In this document: positions 14,203-26,081 of the stretch, piece by piece
Numbering within the stretch: position 1 is the stretch's first letter
Layout of the letters: the number at the start of each line of letters is the position of its first letter
NCBI GenBank assembly: GCA_018828385.1
Contig: JAHJVE010000006.1
Coordinates: forward strand, 1-64,000
Length of the DNA: 64,000 nucleotides
DNA from: Gammaproteobacteria bacterium
GTDB taxonomy: Bacteria > Pseudomonadota > Gammaproteobacteria > Burkholderiales > Rhodocyclaceae
Direction: 5' to 3'
Made by a program: the position numbers and the translations under genes
The notes under the pieces: model-generated
Database searches by the model: none
What the model saw: the letters and a program-made list of their open reading frames with translations, nothing else
Told to the model about the DNA's origin: nothing

Positions 14203-15531
14203 ATGCTTCGCAAAGACATACGCAAGGGATGGATATGGGCGGTATCCACGCTTTGGGCCGGCACCGTGCTAGCCCAGCCAGTAGCCGCCCCTCACGTCCC
14301 ATCCAGACCAGACAGCCACATGGTCGCCCAATTGTGGGAGTCAGCTTGGCAGCGGCAGCCAGAAGCCGCTGGAGAAGGCGCCTGGCAGCAGGCCGCCCAA
14401 GCACGCCAAGAGACGGCCGGCAGTTGGGTGGCAGGTCCGATGGCGCTGGAAGCCTCCACCAAAACTGATCGGTTCAACAACCGCAACGGACAGCGCGAAT
14501 ATGAAGTCGGGGTGGCTATTCCCCTTTGGATGCCTGGTGAGCGCGCCTCGTCGGCACGCTGGGCGGACGCGGAAAGCCTCGCGCTATCCAGCCGGATGCT
14601 GGCCGCCAAGCTACGCACGGCCGGACAGGTTCGCCAGGCATGGTGGGCATGGCAGCGTGCCCAGGCCGAATTGGTGGCGGCGCAGGATCGCACCCGCAGC
14701 GCGGACGAGTTGGCGCAAGATGTGGCTCGCCGGGTTCGCGCGGGCGACCTGGCGCAAGCCGACAGAAACCAGGCCGATGGCGCCTTGGCGTCGGCTCGTA
14801 GTGCCCTGGCCATTGCTCAGGCCGAAGAAATCACGCAGCGCGAGGCGTTGTTGGCACTGACCGGCATCGAGAGTATCCCGTCGCAGGCCGATTCCGCGCA
14901 GCCGGAGCAGTCAGGTGTCCGAGTTCAACCGGCATCGGCACAGCCGTCCGGCGCGTTGTTGGGTAACCACCCTGCGCTGCTGGAACTGCAGCACAAGGCG
15001 CTGGCGGCCCGCCGCTCTGCGGAACTGGTGTCCCATCAGAAGTACGCCAACCCCGAACTGACCCTGGCGACCACGCGGGATCGGGGCGGCTACGGCGAAC
15101 GCTACAACCAGACGATCACGGTGGGTGTGCGCATTCCCTTCGGTACGGGTAGCCGTCATACCGAGCAATTGTCCAGCGCCAATGCGCAGGCACTGGAGGC
15201 TGAGTCGGCACTCGCGGCCCAGCGCACCCGGCTACTCTCGGAAATTCGAACTGCCCAATCGCGCGAACTGGCAACCAGCACCCAGATGCAGGCCGCTTCG
15301 GAGCGCCAGCGACTAGCCCAACAAACGCGCACCTTCTACCAAAAGTCGTTCGCGATGGGCGAGACGGACATGCCGACACGCCTTCGCATCGAGCAGGAGG
15401 CCACCGAGGCCGAGCGCGCGGCGCTGCTCGCCAAGGTGGAGCATGCCGCGGCCATCTCGTCCCTGTTGCAGGCACAAGGCACGCTGCCGCAGCCGACCGA
15501 GACTTTCACTGACATCTCCGGCACGCGCTGA
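14203..15531 (+). CDS. czcC: CzcC-like outer-membrane factor of heavy-metal RND efflux
   Basis: The 442-residue TolC-family protein has an N-terminal signal ending near TVLAQP and long Ala/Gln/Arg-rich helices typical of the periplasmic coiled-coil barrel. Segments such as EYEVGVAIPLWMPGERASS and TITVGVRIPFGTGSRH are the beta-strand/helix joints seen in CzcC. It forms the outer-membrane duct for CzcBA. GGAG seven bases before the ATG supports the start. First gene of the rightward operon. Confidence 0.88.
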   Translation: MLRKDIRKGWIWAVSTLWAGTVLAQPVAAPHVPSRPDSHMVAQLWESAWQRQPEAAGEGAWQQAAQARQETAGSWVAGPMALEASTKTDRFNNRNGQREYEVGVAIPLWMPGERASSARWADAESLALSSRMLAAKLRTAGQVRQAWWAWQRAQAELVAAQDRTRSADELAQDVARRVRAGDLAQADRNQADGALASARSALAIAQAEEITQREALLALTGIESIPSQADSAQPEQSGVRVQPASAQPSGALLGNHPALLELQHKALAARRSAELVSHQKYANPELTLATTRDRGGYGERYNQTITVGVRIPFGTGSRHTEQLSSANAQALEAESALAAQRTRLLSEIRTAQSRELATSTQMQAASERQRLAQQTRTFYQKSFAMGETDMPTRLRIEQEATEAERAALLAKVEHAAAISSLLQAQGTLPQPTETFTDISGTR

Positions 15532-15565
15532 TCGGCGCGCGCTCAACCATCCTGGAACCTTAGAA

Positions 15566-16117
15566 ATGTCGCAATCCTCTTTCTGGCGTGCAGCTGCCTT
15601 GTCCAGCCTCCTGCTTGGCAGTAGCGCAACGTGGGCCGGCGACGGCCATGACCATGGCGAAGCCGCTCCTGCCCCCGCAGCGGCCGCGCTTCCGCGCTTT
15701 GCCGCAGTTTCCGATGACTTCGAACTGGTGGGTGTGCTGAACGGCCAGCGTCTCACACTCTACCTCGACCATGCTGCCGACAACCGGCCGGTGACCGATG
15801 GCGAGCTGACCCTCGAGCTGGGTGGTCAACAGGTAAAGGTCAGCTCACACGGGGTTGGAGAGTTCGAGGCCGATCTGACTGAGCCGCTATCCGATGGCGA
15901 GACCTCAATCATGGCCACTATTACTGCGCAGGGCCAATCGGACCTGTTGACGGGCGTTCTCGATGTTCATAGCGAAGACGCCGAACACGAGCATGCCGTC
16001 GCATCCGGCCGTGTGGTCGTACTAGGTGGCGGTGCCGCAGTCCTCGGCGTCGGTGTCCTAGCGTGGGCGCTGCGCAGACGTACACGCACCAACGGTGCAC
16101 TGCGAGGTGCAGCATGA
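15566..16117 (+). CDS. Periplasmic membrane-anchored accessory protein of the czc operon
   Basis: The protein has 183 residues: a signal peptide, a short metal-binding-like GDGHDHGE segment, a beta-rich central domain of about 95 residues (DDFELVGVLNGQRLTLYLDH onward) and a C-terminal transmembrane helix (VVVLGGGAAVLGVGVLAWAL) followed by RRRTRT. The central domain looks like an immunoglobulin/CopC-like or YtkA-like fold; that is inference. The next gene, czcB, begins with a similar HDGHDHGDEAP stretch, suggesting related metal-capture tails. Start at 15,566 chosen for the signal peptide. Its stop overlaps the czcB ATG (ATGA). Function unknown; likely periplasmic metal delivery to the pump. 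Confidence 0.75.
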   Translation: MSQSSFWRAAALSSLLLGSSATWAGDGHDHGEAAPAPAAAALPRFAAVSDDFELVGVLNGQRLTLYLDHAADNRPVTDGELTLELGGQQVKVSSHGVGEFEADLTEPLSDGETSIMATITAQGQSDLLTGVLDVHSEDAEHEHAVASGRVVVLGGGAAVLGVGVLAWALRRRTRTNGALRGAA

Positions 16118-17229
16118 AGCGCAACTTCCGTTTCCTAATGACGACGGCCATGGCGGCTGCATTGGCTCTGGCTGCTCCCGCGTTCGCTCACGACGGCCAT
16201 GACCACGGCGACGAAGCGCCGGCTGCGTCTTCCAATGGCCCCCAGCGCCAGCCTGATGGCAGCGTGTTTCTTCCGAAACCGTCGCAACGTCAGATCGGTG
16301 TACGCACCCAGCTGATCAAGCAGGAGCCCTTGGCCCGCAGCCATGAACTGGCTGGCAAAGTAATCATGGACCCGACGACAGGCGGCAAGGTCCAGGCAAT
16401 GGTAATGGGCCGGCTGGTGCCCGGGCCGGATGGTCTGCCGCAGATCGGCCAATCCGTGCGCAAGGGCCAGGTGCTGGCCTACATCGAACCGGCCAGCGGT
16501 GTGCTGGAGCGCTCAGGCCAGATGGCCCAGGTTGCCGAGCTGCGTGCGGGCCAAGCGCTCGCGCAGAAGCGCTTGGCCCGGCTGCGCGAGCTGTCGGAGA
16601 CCGTGCCCCGCAAGGAGATCGAAGCAGCCGAAAGCGAAGTGAACAGCCTGACCGAACGCGCCCGCGCCTTGAGCGGGGGCCTCGCCGGCAGGGACGTACT
16701 GAAGGCCCCAGTCAGCGGCGTCATCGCATCCAGCCCCGCAGTTGCCGGGCAGGTCGTGGATGCGCGCGAACTGGTGTTTGAGGTGGTCGATCCGACCCAA
16801 CTGCGCATCGAGGCGCTTGCCTACGATCCGGCAATGGCACAGAACCTGGCCGGTGCTGCACTCGCAGTAGGCGGTCAGAAGGTGCCGCTGAGCTTCGTCG
16901 GTGCCGCCAGCAGCCTGCGCGAGCAGGCCCTGCCCATGCTGTTCAAGGGCACCAGCGAAAGCCTCTCGCGCTTGGCGGTCGGTATGCCGGTGGTGGTCTT
17001 CGTGCAAGAGGCGACGACGGTACCTGGCTACCGCGTGCCTTCCGGTGCGCTGATGAAGAACCCTGCCAACCAGAACATCGTCTGGGTCAAAGACCAGGCC
17101 GAGCGCTTCGAGCCGCGTGTCGTGAACATCACTCCTTTGGATGGTGCATCCATCGCTGTCACTTCGGGCCTGGCGGACGGCGACCGCGTGGTTGTCGAGG
17201 GCGCGTCCCTGATCAATCAAGTTCGTTGA
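16114..17229 (+). CDS. czcB: CzcB-like periplasmic adaptor of heavy-metal RND efflux
   Basis: The protein has 371 residues. A signal peptide ending AAPAFA leads to His-rich HDGHDHGDEAP, then a barrel-sandwich half (GKVIMDPTTGGKVQAMVMGR), an alpha-hairpin, a second half (VLKAPVSGVIASSPAVAGQV) and beta-barrel and membrane-proximal domains. It links CzcA to CzcC and may pass on periplasmic metal. Translation start overlaps the preceding stop, and czcA follows after 13 bases. Confidence 0.9.
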   Translation: MKRNFRFLMTTAMAAALALAAPAFAHDGHDHGDEAPAASSNGPQRQPDGSVFLPKPSQRQIGVRTQLIKQEPLARSHELAGKVIMDPTTGGKVQAMVMGRLVPGPDGLPQIGQSVRKGQVLAYIEPASGVLERSGQMAQVAELRAGQALAQKRLARLRELSETVPRKEIEAAESEVNSLTERARALSGGLAGRDVLKAPVSGVIASSPAVAGQVVDARELVFEVVDPTQLRIEALAYDPAMAQNLAGAALAVGGQKVPLSFVGAASSLREQALPMLFKGTSESLSRLAVGMPVVVFVQEATTVPGYRVPSGALMKNPANQNIVWVKDQAERFEPRVVNITPLDGASIAVTSGLADGDRVVVEGASLINQVR

Positions 17230-17242
17230 GGGGCACCATTCC

Positions 17243-20200
17243 ATGTTCAAGTGGCTTCTCGAAAATAGCTTACGAAACCGGCTCCTGGTCATCATCGGGG
17301 CGCTGGTGCTGATGGCGTATGGCGCGTTCACCCTGACGCGCACGCCGGTAGATGTCTTTCCCGATCTCAACAAGCCGACCGTCACTCTCATGACGGAGGC
17401 TGGCGGCATGGCTGCCGAAGAAGTCGAGCAACTCATCACGTTCCCGCTCGAAACGGCCATGAACGGCCTGCCCAGCGTCGAAAGCGTGCGCTCGGTCTCC
17501 AGCGCCGGGCTTTCCTTCATCTACGTGACATTTGACTGGAAGACCGACATCTTCCGGGCGCGCCAGATGGTCTCCGAACGCCTGACGTCCATGGAGGAAG
17601 GGCTAGCCCCGGGCGTGACGCCCACTATGGGGCCAATCAGCTCAGTGATGGGCGAGATCATGCAGATTGCAATCCCCATCGGTGCCAAGCCCTCAGGGCA
17701 GAAGAACGCAGCCCCGCCGCTGTCGGCCATGGACACTCGCGAGTACGCGGACTGGGTGCTACGCCCCCGGCTGATGGCCATACCTGGTGTTGCCCAAGTC
17801 ATCCCGATCGGAGGCGAGGTCCGTCAGTTCCAGGTCCAGCCCAACACCACGCGAATGTCAGAGCTGGGCGTGACTGCGTCCGATCTGGATGCGGCTCTCA
17901 AGGGCTTCTCCGCGAACACTTCCGGCGGCTTCCTGGAGATCAATGGCCGCGAGTACCTGATCCGCAACCTGGGCCGCACGTCCCGACTCGACGACCTGCG
18001 TAACCTGCCTCTCGCGGTGCGTGCGGGCCAACCCATCCTGCTCCACCAGGTCGCCGATGTTCAGTTTGCGCCAGCCATCAAGCGCGGCGATGCAGGCTTC
18101 GAGGGCCTGCCAGCCGTGATCCTGGGCATCCAAAAGCAGCCCACGGCCGATACGATTGCACTGACCCGCTCGATCGAGTCAGCGTTGGCGGACATGAAGG
18201 GCTCACTGCCGGCTGGCATGGCCGAGCCACAGGTGACCTTCCGACAAGCCAACTTCATCGAGGCGTCCATCAGCACGCTGCAAGGCAAGCTCATCGGCGC
18301 ATCGGTCTTCGTGGCGGTGATCCTGTTCTTCTTCCTGGGCACTTTGCGCCCCCTGGTGATCGCGTTGACCGCGATTCCTGCCTCGATCTTCGTGACCGGG
18401 CTGGTGTTCCACTATTTCGGCCTATCAATCAACACCATGACGCTCGGTGGGCTGGCGATCGCCATCGGCGGTCTCGTGGACGATGCTGTGGTCGATGTGG
18501 AGAACATCATGCGGCGGCTCAAGGAGGACCGCACCCGCCACCCTGAGAACCGGCTGACGCCCCTGGTCATCGTTGCCAGGGCCTCGATGGAGGTTCGCTC
18601 GGCGATTCTCTACGCCACGATGATCATTGTGCTGGTGTTCCTGCCCCTGTTCGCGCTGCCGGGGATGGAGGGGCGCTTGTTCGTGCCGCTGGGCATCGCC
18701 TTCATCGTCTCCACGCTGGCCTCGCTGCTGGTCTCTGTGACGGTCACTCCGGTGCTTTCGTACTACCTGCTGCCCAAGATGAGGACGCTGGACCATGGCG
18801 ACACTCGGCTTCTAGCCTGGTTGAAGACGCGCTATCAGGGCGGCCTGCAGCGGGTCTTGCAGCGGCCGCGTGCCGCCCTTGGCATGGCCGCTGTGGCTGT
18901 CACACTGGCTGTCGCCGCGGTGCCATTCTTCCCGACCACGTTCCTGCCCCCGTTCAATGAAGGAACGTTGCTGGTGGGCCTGCGCCTGAATCCCGGTGTG
19001 ACGCTGGCCGAATCTTCGGCGCTTGCCCAGCAAGCCGAGCTGCTGGTCGCGCAGGTGCCAGAGGTGCAGCACGTGGGCCGGCGCAGCGGACGGGCCGAGC
19101 TGGACGAGCATGCCGAAGGCGTGCATGTCAGCGAGCTGGACGTGGGCCTGCTGCCCGCCTCGGAGCTAAAGCGCTCCATGGAGGAGATCACCGCCGACAT
19201 CCGTTCGCGTCTGGCTCACTTGCCCGGCTCCATCGGCATTGGCCAGCCGATCTCGCACCGCATCGACCACATGTTGTCGGGGGTGCGCTCGCAGATCGCC
19301 ATCAAGGTGTTCGGCGAGGACCTGGACGTCCTGCGCGGGCAGGCGGATCTGCTGCGCGCCAAGCTGGCCGGAATTCCGGGGCTTGCTGACCTGGAGATCG
19401 AAAAGCAGGTCCTAGCGCCGCAGATCAAAATCCGCGTGGATTATGCGGCGGCGGGACGCTACGGCGTGGCCGCACCGCAAATTCTGTCCACGCTGCAAAG
19501 CCTGGTCGAAGGCGAAAAGATCACCGAGGTCATCGAGGGCAACCGCCGCTTCGCGCTGGTGGTTCGCCTGCCCGAGCAGGCGCGGTCGATTGAGGGCTTG
19601 AGCCGCATCCTCATCGACACGCCCATGGGTCGGGTCCCGTTGTCGCGCCTTGCCACCATCGAAGACAGCGACGGCCCCAACCAGGTCAGCCGCGACGATG
19701 GCCGTCGACGCATAGTTTTGTCGGCCAACGCTCAGGGACGGCCGCTGTCCGAAGTAGTGGCCGACATACGCAGCGTCGTCCAAGAAGTGCGCTTGCCCGA
19801 AGGCTACTTCATCACGCTGGGCGGCCAGTTCCAGGCACAAGAGGAAGCCTCGCGACTGGTGGGCCTGCTGTCCATCGTCTCCCTGACGCTCATGTTCGTG
19901 GTGTTGTACACGCGCTACAAGTCGGTCGCCCTATCAGCGCTCATCATGGTGAACATTCCATTGGCCCTGGTCGGCGCCGTGTTGGGGCTGTGGCTGTCTG
20001 GCCAGCCGTTGTCCGTGGCCGCCCTGGTCGGCTTCATCACGCTCGCGGGTATTTCTGTGCGCAACGGCATCCTGAAGGTGAGCCACTACCTCAACCTCAT
20101 GCGCATGGAGGGCGAGGACTTCGACCAGAAGATGATCGTGCGTGGCTCGCTCGAACGGCTTTCCCCGGTTCTGATGACCGCGCTGGTCACGGCCTTCGCG

Positions 20201-20389
20201 CTGGCCCCGCTGCTGTTCGAGGCGTCCCGACCCGGTACTGAGATCCTGCACCCCGTCGCGGTGGTGATCTTCTCGGGGCTGGTCAGCTCCACGCTGCTAG
20301 ACACCTTCCTTACACCCGCCATGTTCTGGCTGTTCGGCCGCAAGCCTGCCGAACGCCTGCTGGACGACCGCGACGCGGAGGCATTCTGA
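17243..20389 (+). CDS. czcA: Heavy-metal RND efflux pump, HME family (CzcA-like)
   Basis: The 1048-residue proton-driven pump starts MFKWLLENSLRNRLLVIIGA. Helix 4 carries AIGGLVDDAVVDVEN with the paired aspartates at 413-414. Classical CzcA/CnrA pumps instead read DFG-x3-DGA-x3-VEN, so this belongs to a different HME branch and its metal (Zn, Cd, Co or Ni) cannot be read from the motif alone. GAGGGG lies nine bases before the ATG. Other family blocks include HRIDHMLSGVRSQIAIKVFG and TPAMFWLFGRKPAERL near the C-terminus. Probably Zn/Cd efflux given neighbours. Confidence 0.9.
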   Translation: MFKWLLENSLRNRLLVIIGALVLMAYGAFTLTRTPVDVFPDLNKPTVTLMTEAGGMAAEEVEQLITFPLETAMNGLPSVESVRSVSSAGLSFIYVTFDWKTDIFRARQMVSERLTSMEEGLAPGVTPTMGPISSVMGEIMQIAIPIGAKPSGQKNAAPPLSAMDTREYADWVLRPRLMAIPGVAQVIPIGGEVRQFQVQPNTTRMSELGVTASDLDAALKGFSANTSGGFLEINGREYLIRNLGRTSRLDDLRNLPLAVRAGQPILLHQVADVQFAPAIKRGDAGFEGLPAVILGIQKQPTADTIALTRSIESALADMKGSLPAGMAEPQVTFRQANFIEASISTLQGKLIGASVFVAVILFFFLGTLRPLVIALTAIPASIFVTGLVFHYFGLSINTMTLGGLAIAIGGLVDDAVVDVENIMRRLKEDRTRHPENRLTPLVIVARASMEVRSAILYATMIIVLVFLPLFALPGMEGRLFVPLGIAFIVSTLASLLVSVTVTPVLSYYLLPKMRTLDHGDTRLLAWLKTRYQGGLQRVLQRPRAALGMAAVAVTLAVAAVPFFPTTFLPPFNEGTLLVGLRLNPGVTLAESSALAQQAELLVAQVPEVQHVGRRSGRAELDEHAEGVHVSELDVGLLPASELKRSMEEITADIRSRLAHLPGSIGIGQPISHRIDHMLSGVRSQIAIKVFGEDLDVLRGQADLLRAKLAGIPGLADLEIEKQVLAPQIKIRVDYAAAGRYGVAAPQILSTLQSLVEGEKITEVIEGNRRFALVVRLPEQARSIEGLSRILIDTPMGRVPLSRLATIEDSDGPNQVSRDDGRRRIVLSANAQGRPLSEVVADIRSVVQEVRLPEGYFITLGGQFQAQEEASRLVGLLSIVSLTLMFVVLYTRYKSVALSALIMVNIPLALVGAVLGLWLSGQPLSVAALVGFITLAGISVRNGILKVSHYLNLMRMEGEDFDQKMIVRGSLERLSPVLMTALVTAFALAPLLFEASRPGTEILHPVAVVIFSGLVSSTLLDTFLTPAMFWLFGRKPAERLLDDRDAEAF

Positions 20390-20442
20390 TGCAACGCCTT
20401 CTGTCACCCGATTTCAACCACCGTAACCCTATAGGAGCTTTC

Positions 20443-20841
20443 ATGTCTGTTCGATTTCGTTCCCTCACGGCTGGCACCGCCCTCGCCCTGGCATCCGTCA
20501 CCGCCTTCGCCGCAGGCGACCATGACCACGCGCATGACCACAAGCCGCTGCATGGTGGCGTCGTGACCGAAGTCCGGGACGTGGACTACGAGTTGGTCGT
20601 TCAGCCCGCAGCAGCGCAACTCTACCTGCGCGACCACGGCAAGCAGGTCAATGTAAGCAACACCAAAGCCAAGCTCACACTGTTGACCGGCTCACAAAAG
20701 CAGGAGGTGCAACTCACGCCTGCCGCGGACGGAAGCCGCCTCGAAGGCAGCGGGACCTTCGCCGCAGCCAAGGGCACGAAGGCCGTCGTCCAAGTCGAAC
20801 GTGGGGGCAATACCGCGAGCGCCCGGTTCGTTCTGCCGTAG
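20443..20841 (+). CDS. Small secreted His-rich protein at the end of the czc operon
   Basis: The protein has 132 residues. The signal peptide ends near AFAAGD and is followed by HDHAHDHKPLHGG, then a mostly beta domain (DYELVVQPAAAQLYLRDHGK) with alternating hydrophobic residues. AGGAG six bases upstream favours 20,443 over an in-frame ATG at 20,389 that touches the czcA stop. No enzyme motif. A periplasmic metal-binding accessory to the pump is plausible from location and histidines, but is not shown. Confidence 0.75.
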   Translation: MSVRFRSLTAGTALALASVTAFAAGDHDHAHDHKPLHGGVVTEVRDVDYELVVQPAAAQLYLRDHGKQVNVSNTKAKLTLLTGSQKQEVQLTPAADGSRLEGSGTFAAAKGTKAVVQVERGGNTASARFVLP

Positions 20842-20946
20842 TGTTCAACGTGATCGTCAGGGAACGAGCTGTAATCTGGCGACCACCTGACAAAAGGCGC
20901 GACATAGGCGCTCACTATTTCCTCAAAAACTTTGGAGATGTAAATC

Positions 20947-22374
20947 ATGGAAATGCATTTCGACGTCATTGTTATCGGTGCCGGCCCAGGCGGATACATC
21001 GCGGCCATTCGCGCTGCCCAATTAGGCATGAAGGTCGCTTGTGTAGATGCCTGGAAGAACAAGGACGGAAAGCCAGCACCTGGCGGCACCTGCAACAACA
21101 TCGGTTGTATCCCTTCGAAAGCGCTACTGCAGTCGTCAGAGAACTTTGAACAAGCCAAGCACCACTTTGGCACGCACGGCATCTCCACGGGTGATCTGCG
21201 CATGGATGTGACCACGATGTTGGAACGTAAGAATCAGGTCGTGAAGTCCAGCAACGAAGGCATCCTTTATCTGTTCCGCAAAAACAAGGTCCAGTTTTTC
21301 AACGGCCTGGCGTCTTTCACCAGGACTGTCGATGGTGGCTTCGAGGTGAGCGTCGCCGCCGATGAGGCTGTTACCTTGGTGGGCAAGCAGATCATCGTTG
21401 CCACAGGCTCCAACGTGCGGCCACTCCCCAACCTACCGTTCGATGAGCGGGTCGTGCTCTCCAACGACGGCGCGCTGGACATCGCGGCCGTGCCCGATCG
21501 GTTGGCCGTCATCGGTGCCGGCGTGATCGGCCTGGAGCTGGGCTCCGTTTGGCGCCGCCTGGGGGCGGATGTCACGATCCTCGAAGGCTTGCCCAGCTTC
21601 CTGCCAATCGTCGACCAAGCCATCGCCAAGGAGGCGAAGAAGGCGTTCGACAAGCAAGGCCTGAAGATCGAACTAGGTGCGAAGGTTCGCGAAGTCAATG
21701 CAACCGAGGCTGGCGTGACTATTCACTACACCGACAGCCAGGGCCAGACGCAGTCCTTGCAGGCAGACAAAGTGATCGTGGCTATCGGCCGTGTGCCCAA
21801 CACCGAAGGCCTGAATCCGGCCGCCGTGGGACTCCAACTGGATGAGCGCGGCGCCGTGCTGGTGGACGATGAATGCCGCACCAGTGTGCCCGGCATCTGG
21901 GCCATCGGTGACGTGGTGCGTGGCCCGATGTTGGCGCACAAGGCGGAAGAGGAAGGTGTCGCAGTGGCCGAGCGCATTGCCGGCCAGCACGGTCACGTCG
22001 ATTTCAATACGATCCCCAACGTCATCTACACCAGCCCAGAGATTGCCTGGGTAGGCCGCACCGAGCAGCAGCTCAAAGAGCAGGGCACCGCCTATCGAAT
22101 CGGTTCCTTCCCGTTCATGGCCAATGGCCGCGCGCGTGCGCTGGGCGACACGCCGGGCCTCGTCAAGGTGATCGCCGATCCTGCCACTGATGAGATACTC
22201 GGCGTGCATGTGGTCGGCCCGCAGGCCAGTGAACTGGTGGCCGAGGCCGTGATCGCCATGGCGTTCAAGGCCAGCAGCGAAGACATCGCCCGCATCTGCT
22301 TTGCCCATCCGACCCTCTCCGAGACGTTCAAAGAGGCCTCGCTGGCCGTGGACAAGCGCGCGCTCAACTTCTGA
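20947..22374 (+). CDS. lpdA: Dihydrolipoamide dehydrogenase (E3), orphan copy
   Basis: The protein has 475 residues. FAD-binding GAGPGGY (11-17), redox-active Cys49/Cys54 in GGTCNNIGCIPSK, NAD-binding GAGVIGLELGSVW, second FAD motif (VPGIWAIGDV) and the C-terminal catalytic His-Glu pair in HPTLSETFKE are all present. The usual CLNVGC is CNNIGC here. The enzyme reoxidises dihydrolipoyl groups for 2-oxoacid dehydrogenases or glycine cleavage, but no E1/E2 genes are nearby, so this is a stand-alone copy on the island. GGAGAT upstream of the ATG supports the start. Convergent with the second arsR. Lpd is sensitive to soft metals, so a spare copy could help under metal stress (inference). Confidence 0.92.
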   Translation: MEMHFDVIVIGAGPGGYIAAIRAAQLGMKVACVDAWKNKDGKPAPGGTCNNIGCIPSKALLQSSENFEQAKHHFGTHGISTGDLRMDVTTMLERKNQVVKSSNEGILYLFRKNKVQFFNGLASFTRTVDGGFEVSVAADEAVTLVGKQIIVATGSNVRPLPNLPFDERVVLSNDGALDIAAVPDRLAVIGAGVIGLELGSVWRRLGADVTILEGLPSFLPIVDQAIAKEAKKAFDKQGLKIELGAKVREVNATEAGVTIHYTDSQGQTQSLQADKVIVAIGRVPNTEGLNPAAVGLQLDERGAVLVDDECRTSVPGIWAIGDVVRGPMLAHKAEEEGVAVAERIAGQHGHVDFNTIPNVIYTSPEIAWVGRTEQQLKEQGTAYRIGSFPFMANGRARALGDTPGLVKVIADPATDEILGVHVVGPQASELVAEAVIAMAFKASSEDIARICFAHPTLSETFKEASLAVDKRALNF

Positions 22375-22483
22375 TTGATCGGAAGCGGCATCCAAACCAC
22401 CTCACCGAACGCAGCTGCGGGCGGTGGGGCGCATATCGCCATGGAACGTAGGCCACGCCGCAACGGCATGCTATGCCCAACAG

Positions 22484-22840
22484 TTACTCGTCGTTGTGGT
22501 CTTCCGCGATGTGGGTGGCCATATCCAGCAGCACCTGGTTCACGTGCTTGTCCGCCACCTCATAGAAGATCTGTTTGGCCTGGCGCACGCCCTTGACCAG
22601 GCGAGCACCGCGCAGCAGCCGCAGGTGGTGGCTCACCAGCGACTGCGAGAGTTCGAGGGTTTCAGCGATGTCCCCGACCGAGGAAGAGCCTTTCATGCAG
22701 CACAGCATGATTCTCAGCCGGGACGGGTCACCCAGGAGGCGGAATGTCTCAGCCAAGATGGTCACGTCATTCTGTGACAGCGATTCCAAATCGGCGCTGG
22801 GACCCTTCGGTGGGGTACTGAATGGCTTACTTGTATTCAT
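22484..22840 (-). CDS. Second ArsR/SmtB-family metal-sensing repressor
   Basis: The 118-residue protein is close to the repressor at 10,766-11,143 through the whole helix-turn-helix (LSQSLVSHHLRLLRGARLV is identical). The alpha-5 metal site is preserved as Asp97, His99, His110, Glu113 with SmtB spacing. The start at 22,840 (MNTSKPFS) is preferred over a TTG further upstream. Adjacent genes are lpdA (convergent) and copA (divergent), and no clear operator of the island type precedes it, so it may act in trans on the sites to the left. Confidence 0.9.
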   Translation of the reverse strand: MNTSKPFSTPPKGPSADLESLSQNDVTILAETFRLLGDPSRLRIMLCCMKGSSSVGDIAETLELSQSLVSHHLRLLRGARLVKGVRQAKQIFYEVADKHVNQVLLDMATHIAEDHNDE

Positions 22841-23008
22841 TTTTAAAATATTTCCTAACCTCGAATGGCTGTTTTCGCCCTTCAGAATTGACAAGGCAGC
22901 GGCCGCTTAGGCGCGCGCAGCAAAGAACCAGTGCGAGCCTGGCAGGCAAGGCCTCCGTTCCCCGTGCACCGGGTCATTTCTGAAACCTGACAGCATCCGA
23001 AAAAGCGC

Positions 23009-23039
23009 TTGACCTTCCCACGATGGTAAACCCTAAGCT
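23009..23039 (+). promoter_or_regulatory. CueR-type promoter of copA-cueR-fdx
   Basis: -35 TTGACC (23,009-23,014) and -10 TAAGCT (23,034-23,039) are separated by 19 bases beginning TTCCCACGATGG, the layout activated by CueR. A transcript would start around 23,046, on top of an upstream in-frame ATG, which moves the likely translation start to 23,076. Confidence 0.75.
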
Positions 23040-23075
23040 CCCTCCATGTCGAATTTCAACTATGGGAAGCACACC

Positions 23076-25571
<2,496 letters not shown>

Positions 25572-25586
25572 GAAAGGAGGAACACC

Positions 25587-26066
25587 ATGAACATCGGTGA
25601 AGCATCCAAGGCCTCGAAGGTCTCGGCCAAAATGATCCGCTACTACGAGCAGATCGGCCTGATCCCTCCGGCTGACCGCACCGATTCGGGCTACCGCGCC
25701 TATACCCAAGACGACGTTCACCGGTTGCATTTCATCCGGCGTGCGCGCGACCTCGGCTTCTCGGTGGCCGAGATCACGGACTTGCTGGGGCTGTGGAATG
25801 ACAAGTCGCGCCAGAGTGCTGACGTCAAGCGTCTGGCCCAGCAACACATCGACGAGTTGGATCGGCGCATCGCGAGCATGCTGGAGATGGCCGCGACGCT
25901 CAAGGCGCTGATCCGGTGTTGCGCCGGCGATGAACGGCCCGACTGCCCGATCTTGCACACGCTGGAGCAGCCCGATACCAGTGACGACGAGCCCGAAGCG
26001 CGCACCGGCGCCGTACCGCGCCGCGCGCGAGCCAGCGCAGCAGGAAAAAAGCCGCGTGCGCACTGA
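25587..26066 (+). CDS. cueR: Copper-responsive MerR-family regulator CueR
   Basis: The protein has 159 residues. The N-terminal MerR helix-turn-helix (MNIGEASKASKVSAKMIRYY) and the metal loop CCAGDERPDCPIL place Cys112 and Cys120 exactly as in E. coli CueR, the two-coordinate Cu(I)/Ag(I) site. A Lys/Arg/Ala-rich tail of about 30 residues extends beyond the usual end. AGGAGG precedes the ATG. It lies in the operon it likely activates (copA upstream, fdx downstream) and should also act at the copZ promoter. Confidence 0.94.
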   Translation: MNIGEASKASKVSAKMIRYYEQIGLIPPADRTDSGYRAYTQDDVHRLHFIRRARDLGFSVAEITDLLGLWNDKSRQSADVKRLAQQHIDELDRRIASMLEMAATLKALIRCCAGDERPDCPILHTLEQPDTSDDEPEARTGAVPRRARASAAGKKPRAH

Positions 26067-26081
26067 GCAGCCAGGAGAGAT

